A DNA stretch of 64,000 bases. It comes from Paenibacillus doosanensis (GTDB taxonomy: Bacteria; Bacillota; Bacilli; Paenibacillales; NBRC-103111). Both the position numbers and the translations under genes were made by a program. The notes below the pieces were generated by a model. That model was not told the DNA's origin and ran no database searches. It worked only from the letters and a program-made list of their open reading frames with translations. The stretch lies in NCBI RefSeq assembly GCF_025060755.1, contig NZ_JANYUY010000026.1, forward strand, positions 40,632 to 104,631, read 5' to 3'. The first letter of the stretch is position 1, and each line of letters starts with the position of its first letter. Below, in pieces: positions 60,207 to 64,000 of the stretch.

Positions 60207-61019
60207 GTGGAACCATCTGCTTACGTATCGTCCGCTTCATTCGAGCATCCGTTCTGGCTGCAGGTTTGCGGCGATCACGCCCGCTTTATCAGAGATGCGC
60301 TCGCTCCTTCTGAAGAAGAAGAGATCGGCCGGGCCGTTTGTTTCATCCGCACGTTCGACGCGTTGCTTAACGATTCGCGACGTCCGCTGAACGGAGCTTC
60401 ATGGGTTCAGCTGAGCGAGGCGGCTTTCCGGCGGGTGCAGGAGCTGCGGGCCTTTAAGCTGCATCTGCTGGAGCGGTCGCTTGACGGCCGCGTGGTCATT
60501 TCGCTTCCGCCTACGTTCATAAATCATATGGTTAACGAGGCGGAGGAATATATCCGGGTGCTCGCCTTTCTGAGAATCGGGGAGCCGGCCCCGGTGTTTG
60601 ACGAAATCCATCATCACTTGGTATGGCTTGCCGATGCGGCGGGCCATGCCGGCTCCATAGCGGCCGACCTGGATATGACGGAACGGCGTCTGCTCGAGCT
60701 GAGCCGCACGTTCGAAACGCATTTCACGGACTTTTATTTGAAGGCGATCGAAGTTGCGGGATACATGCGGACCAGGCTGAAGCAGTTCCCGGCCCTGGCG
60801 CGCTTCCAGAAGGAAGTGGAGCTGGAGATGGCGCTGTTCCGGGAGTTTCTGAGGGAGCTGGAGGAGCTGGCGCTCTCGAAGGAAGTGCTGGGAACGCTCA
60901 GCCCCTTGATGCCCGACCATATGGCGCGGGAAGAATGCTACTATCTGATTAAGCTGGCGAGCCTCTCTAATACCCGCCCGCCGAATTGCGATCCGGCGAA
61001 GCCCAGGGTGGAAGGCTAG
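60207..61019 (+). CDS. DUF2935 family protein
   Basis: 270 residues from the GTG at 60207, chosen because GAAGGAGG lies eight nt upstream and the family fold starts there (SFEHPFWLQVCGDHARFIRDALAPSEEEEI). Longer starts at 60039 or 60108 add a basic, low-complexity leader. It is a repeat of two four-helix units with His and Glu at ligand positions (FWxxVxxDHARF and IHHHLVWLADAAGHAGSIAADLD), so a metal-binding ferritin-like bundle is plausible. It may be co-transcribed with the riboswitch-controlled gene. Confidence 0.78.
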   Translation: MEPSAYVSSASFEHPFWLQVCGDHARFIRDALAPSEEEEIGRAVCFIRTFDALLNDSRRPLNGASWVQLSEAAFRRVQELRAFKLHLLERSLDGRVVISLPPTFINHMVNEAEEYIRVLAFLRIGEPAPVFDEIHHHLVWLADAAGHAGSIAADLDMTERRLLELSRTFETHFTDFYLKAIEVAGYMRTRLKQFPALARFQKEVELEMALFREFLRELEELALSKEVLGTLSPLMPDHMAREECYYLIKLASLSNTRPPNCDPAKPRVEG

Positions 61020-61097
61020 AGCTTGTCAGCTCTGACGCAGCTGCGCCGTCAACCGCCGCCGGATATTTGCGGGGACTGCGGCTGATTACAAACGAAT

Positions 61098-61143
61098 AAG
61101 CGTGCTTTGCTGCATATGGGATGCGGCAGGGGACGCTTTTTTT
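61098..61143 (+). terminator. Terminator of the DUF2935 gene
   Basis: AAGCGTGCTTTGCTGCAT-ATGGG-ATGCGGCAGGGGACGCTT followed by five to seven T. Repeat copy 3 begins at its T-tract. Confidence 0.7.
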
Positions 61144-61312
61144 GTTTAGGAAATGATGCGCAGCAATTTCCTGTCGATATTCGGGTTCTCCCCCGAAAGT
61201 AAAGTCTACCCATAGAACGATCCCAGAGGAAGGGTTAGACACCGATCCCGCTTAGGCTGGATGCGGACGGAATAAGCTTCAGAGCATCACGTCACTTTTG
61301 GGGGATTTGTTC
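61144..61312 (+). repeat. Dispersed 169-nt element, copy 3
   Basis: Starts GTTTAGGAAATGATGCGCAG and ends GGGGGATTTGTTC. Same length as copy 2 with scattered substitutions, spread over stems and loops. The GCTGG-type hairpin of the other copies is partly lost (CCGCTTAGGCTGG). No ORF inside. Confidence 0.88.
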
Positions 61313-61359
61313 ATGCTGCGCTCTGTCCCAGTGCGGGCAAAGCGGCAGGGCGCAGCATG
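61312..61359. other. Perfect 10-bp stem-loop abutting repeat copy 3
   Basis: CATGCTGCGC and GCGCAGCATG flank a 28-nt GC-rich loop. It lies in the 440-bp gap between DUF2935 and the LysR gene; 61360-61462 holds nothing that I recognise. No T-tract on either strand. Confidence 0.5.
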
Positions 61360-61462
61360 AAGCGATTCCTGCTAACGGGCGCCGTGGCCCAAGCGCATGA
61401 GGGCGGATTAGCGCAGATGCCGACGCGAGAGGAGGGGCAACGGCAAACAGTTGGAGCCGCTG

Positions 61463-62347
61463 CTAGGACTGAAGGCACAGCTCCAGCATCGTCTGCGCCG
61501 CGAAAGACAGCGGAACGTCCTTCAAAGTGACGATGCCGATATGACGAGGCGGTATAGCCGGCTCCAACCGCAGCTCGAACAGCTCTCCGGAAGCCAGCTC
61601 CTCGGCGGCGAACTGCCCGGTGACGCAGGAGATGCCGAGCCCGGTCTTGGCGAATTGGATAAGCAGATCGAGACTGCCCAGCTCGAATTCCGGGGTAATG
61701 CGAACCTGATGAGCCTGAAAATAGCGGTCCGCATATTTGCGCATGCTGCTGTCTCTCTCCAGCAAGATGATCGGGTAGGCCGCCAGCTCCGCCGGGGTCA
61801 TCGTTTGCCCCTGCAAATGGCTGTATCTGGCCCCGGCGACAAAAATATCGTGGAGCGGCTTCCACCGGCGGATGCTGAGCTGCGCGTCGTCGACGGGAAG
61901 ATTGACGATGCCGAAATCGATGGCGCCTTCCTTAAGCAGCTTGATCGTCTCCTGCGAGGTGCGGTTCGTGACATGCAGCTTCACGTCCGGGTACTCCTTG
62001 TGAAACGCTTCCAGATAAGGCAGCAGCACATGCTTGCACAGCGTATCGTTAGCTCCGATATGAACGACCCCGCTCAGCAACTGATGCATTTCGGTCAGTC
62101 TGTGCTCCGCCTCTGCGATCAGCTGGAACGCTTGCCCGATGTAACGGAGCAGCACTTCCCCTTCGACGGTTAGCTTCGCGCCCCGCGAAGTGCGAAAAAA
62201 CAACGGCCCGCCAAGCTTCTCCTCGAGCTGTCTGATCGAATGGCTGACGGCGGGCTGCGTAATGAACAGCGCTTCCGCCGCCCGGGAGAAGCTTCCCGCC
62301 TTCGCGACCGCCAGGAACACGCGGTATAAATCGAGGTTATAATCCAT
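61463..62347 (-). CDS. LysR family regulator
   Basis: 294 residues. HTH at the N-terminus (LDLYRVFLAVAKAGSFSRAAEALFITQPAVSHSIRQLEEKLGGPLFFR) and effector domain with VVHIGANDTLCKHVLLPYLEAFHKEYPDVKLHVTN. It is divergent from the purA-like gene across 180 nt that hold AT-rich palindromic stretches (around 62362-62410), so it probably regulates itself and that gene. Confidence 0.88.
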   Translation of the reverse strand: MDYNLDLYRVFLAVAKAGSFSRAAEALFITQPAVSHSIRQLEEKLGGPLFFRTSRGAKLTVEGEVLLRYIGQAFQLIAEAEHRLTEMHQLLSGVVHIGANDTLCKHVLLPYLEAFHKEYPDVKLHVTNRTSQETIKLLKEGAIDFGIVNLPVDDAQLSIRRWKPLHDIFVAGARYSHLQGQTMTPAELAAYPIILLERDSSMRKYADRYFQAHQVRITPEFELGSLDLLIQFAKTGLGISCVTGQFAAEELASGELFELRLEPAIPPRHIGIVTLKDVPLSFAAQTMLELCLQS

Positions 62348-62527
62348 GATATAATCTCCAGTTATATTAGATATACATATTATTCATTATATTTATATCT
62401 TATCACAGAATATAATGACAAGGTAAGTTCATTCGGCTGCCGAAACGCGTTTGTACGACGGACGGAGTATGTACGCCGGTCCTCGTTCATGTTCGGATAG
62501 CCTTTAATCATCCGGAATAAGGGAGCG

Positions 62528-63820
62528 ATGCATGTGAAAGGTTCGGTTACGGCTGTAGTAGGGGCCAATTGGGGAGACGAAGGAAAAGGCAAGGTTACGG
62601 ATTTGCTGGCTGCGCAGGCGGATGTCGTCGTGCGGTTTCAAGGGGGGAACAACGCGGGGCATACGATTATTAACGATTACGGCAAATTCGTGCTGCATAT
62701 GCTGCCGTCCGGCGTATTTCACCGCCGGATCGTCAATGTCATCGGACCGGGAACGGCGCTGAATGTCCGCGGACTGCTGGAGGAATACGAGAAATTGCAG
62801 GCGCGGAACGTGCCGGAGCCGATCTTGCGCATCTCGGAGCGCAGTCAAGTGGTGCTGCCTTATCATGAGCTGTTCGACTCGCTCGAGGAAGAGCGGCTCG
62901 GCAGCCGGCAGTTCGGATCGACCCGGTCCGGGATCGCGCCGTTTTATGCGGATAAATATTTGAAGATCGGCATTCAGGTCGCCGATTTGTACGACCGCTC
63001 CACGCTTCTGGCGAAGCTTGGCCATGCCCTGGAGAGCAAAAATGTGCTGCTGGAGCATCTGTACGGGCAAGAGCCGCTGCAAGCCGAACCGCTGGCCGAG
63101 CGGCTGCTGCAGGACGGGGAGGCGATACGCCCGCTCGTTTGCGATACGACAGAACTGCTGCATGAGGCGCTGCAGGAAGGGAAGACGATTTTGGTCGAAG
63201 GCCAGCTGGGCGCGCTGCGGGACCCGGATCACGGCATTTATCCGTACTCGACCTCCTCGTCTACGCTCGCCGGATACGCCGCCGTCGGAGCGGGAGTTCC
63301 GCCTCATGCCATCCGGCGCATTATTGCCGTAGCCAAGGCGTACTCCAGCTGCGTCGGAGCCGGGCCGTTCGTTACCGAGCTGCACGGGCCGGAAGGAGAC
63401 GAGCTGCGCCGGCGGGGAGGAGACGGGGGCGAGTTCGGCTCCAAGACCGGGCGACCGCGCCGGGTCGGCTGGTTCGACGCCGTCGCCACGAGGTACGGCT
63501 GCATGGCGCAGGGAGCTACCGAGGTCACTTTGTCGCTGCTTGACGTGCTCGGGTATTTGGACCGCATTCCGGTATGCACCGCCTATGAGGTGGACGGCCA
63601 GAGGACGGAGCGGTTTCCCGCCGGGGCGCTTCTGGAGAAGGCCGTGCCCGTATACGAGTATTTGCCCGGCTGGAAATGCGATATTACCGGCATTACGGAA
63701 TACGATAAGCTGCCGGAGCCTGCGAAGCGTTACATCGATTTCCTGGAGCGGCGAATCGGCGTGCCGATCCGGTCGATCTCTACCGGCCCGCGCCGGGAGC
63801 ATTTTATCGAGCGGCGTTAG
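62528..63820 (+). CDS. Adenylosuccinate synthetase-like protein (PurA variant)
   Basis: 430 residues, full PurA length. VVGANWGDEGKGKVTDLLA (P-loop-like GTP site, catalytic Asp present), FQGGNNAGHTI, STRSGIAPFYADKYL, PYSTSSSTLAGYAAVGAGVPP and KTGRPRRVGWFDA are conserved. It differs from typical PurA at KAYSSCVGAGPF, where KAYTTRVGxGPF with an Arg is usual, and at VIGPGTALN. It would join IMP and aspartate using GTP. LysR-divergent position and the variant motifs suggest a paralog with a special role. Confidence 0.75.
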   Translation: MHVKGSVTAVVGANWGDEGKGKVTDLLAAQADVVVRFQGGNNAGHTIINDYGKFVLHMLPSGVFHRRIVNVIGPGTALNVRGLLEEYEKLQARNVPEPILRISERSQVVLPYHELFDSLEEERLGSRQFGSTRSGIAPFYADKYLKIGIQVADLYDRSTLLAKLGHALESKNVLLEHLYGQEPLQAEPLAERLLQDGEAIRPLVCDTTELLHEALQEGKTILVEGQLGALRDPDHGIYPYSTSSSTLAGYAAVGAGVPPHAIRRIIAVAKAYSSCVGAGPFVTELHGPEGDELRRRGGDGGEFGSKTGRPRRVGWFDAVATRYGCMAQGATEVTLSLLDVLGYLDRIPVCTAYEVDGQRTERFPAGALLEKAVPVYEYLPGWKCDITGITEYDKLPEPAKRYIDFLERRIGVPIRSISTGPRREHFIERR

Positions 63821-64000
63821 AAGTGTGGTGAAAAAGTCCCTGTTATTACAAAATGAAGCCGTCAAAGTTACCAAAAAAAACGGAACCCTGAGCATGTAGT
63901 GGAGCAAAGATACTGGGGACAGCCTGTTATCTTGGCGAGGACGGTGCAGGAAAGTGCACCAGCCCGTGGCCTTCTGGCTTTGAATCGGCACAGTCGCTTT
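63821..64000. other. Region downstream of the purA-like gene
   Basis: 180 nt to the window edge. A short frame at 63831-63899 has no ribosome site. A hairpin GGTGCAGGAAAGTGCACC lies at about 63943-63961. No gene, terminator or known RNA class can be supported here. Confidence 0.35.

Noticed and set aside
61144..61312. The terminator-linked repeat as a group IIC intron or an IS end
   Set aside because: No domain V hairpin, no reverse transcriptase or transposase reading frame, and the element is only 169 nt. Only the insertion-site preference is similar.
62528..63820. PurZ (2-aminoadenine pathway) instead of PurA
   Set aside because: The Asp of the N-terminal GDEGKG motif, lost in PurZ enzymes, is present, and no phage genes are nearby.
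62504..63991. 495-aa minus-strand ORF opposite the purA-like gene, and similar long antisense ORFs at 41670-42989, 17049-18389 and 54353-55672
   Set aside because: All mirror well-supported genes on the other strand and lack starts, motifs or ribosome sites.

Overview
The window looks like a chromosomal segment of a Gram-positive Bacillales bacterium, most likely Paenibacillus or a close relative. This rests on strong AAGGAGG-type ribosome binding sites, frequent GTG/TTG starts, Bacillus-type conserved genes (YqkK-like, YhbD/bactofilin, YutE-like, YtxG/YtxH-like, YtvI-like, DUF1450, DUF2935), a copper-amine-oxidase-type stalk domain, and GC content near 50-55% by eye. One block (about 28.3-36.2 kb) is clearly AT-rich.

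Layout. 1-3.9 kb: the end of a Weimberg-type sugar-acid pathway (FAH-family dehydratase, 2-oxoglutarate semialdehyde dehydrogenase, IlvD/Edd dehydratase). 3.9-13.5 kb: housekeeping and conserved genes (azoreductase AzoR, TPR protein, thiO-tenI divergent from thiD, YutE-like protein, SufR-like regulator, bactofilin/YhbD, KDPG aldolase). 13.7-22.4 kb: a PucR regulator followed by a seven-gene catabolic operon of mostly uncharacterised families (Asp/Glu/hydantoin racemase, EamA, OPT transporter, DUF917, DUF1177, AroM, M29-like aminopeptidase). 22.5-26.4 kb: a nuclease-like and an integrase-like protein, ytxGH-like genes and a phosphodiester glycosidase.

26.4-36.2 kb is the most unusual region. 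All genes lie on the minus strand: an XRE-LytTR fusion regulator, then an array of paralogous small membrane proteins (six intact, two broken), a CPBP intramembrane protease, AgrB, a short AgrD-like peptide not previously called as an ORF, and a LytTR-GGDEF-EAL protein. No histidine kinase is present. It reads as a kinase-less, agr-like peptide-signalling locus linked to c-di-GMP turnover. 

36.2-50 kb: GH15 glucoamylase with glucose dehydrogenase, an AraC regulator, BdbC, GH4 alpha-galactosidase, glutamate racemase, M14 peptidase, and a LacI-ribokinase-nucleoside hydrolase-DcuC operon. 50-64 kb: a HisRS-like paralog, YtvI-like permease with HxlR, LysR divergent from threonine synthase, HesB-like and DUF1450 proteins, a VOC protein, a secreted phytase-like protein, a c-di-GMP-I riboswitch ahead of an orphan gene, DUF2935, and a LysR gene divergent from a variant PurA.

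Two dispersed repeats cross the window. One is a 153-169 nt element in three copies, each placed directly after the T-tract of an intrinsic terminator. The other is a 45-bp inverted-repeat element in two copies. No rRNA, tRNA or CRISPR array was seen. All functional calls are by reading motifs; no search was run.
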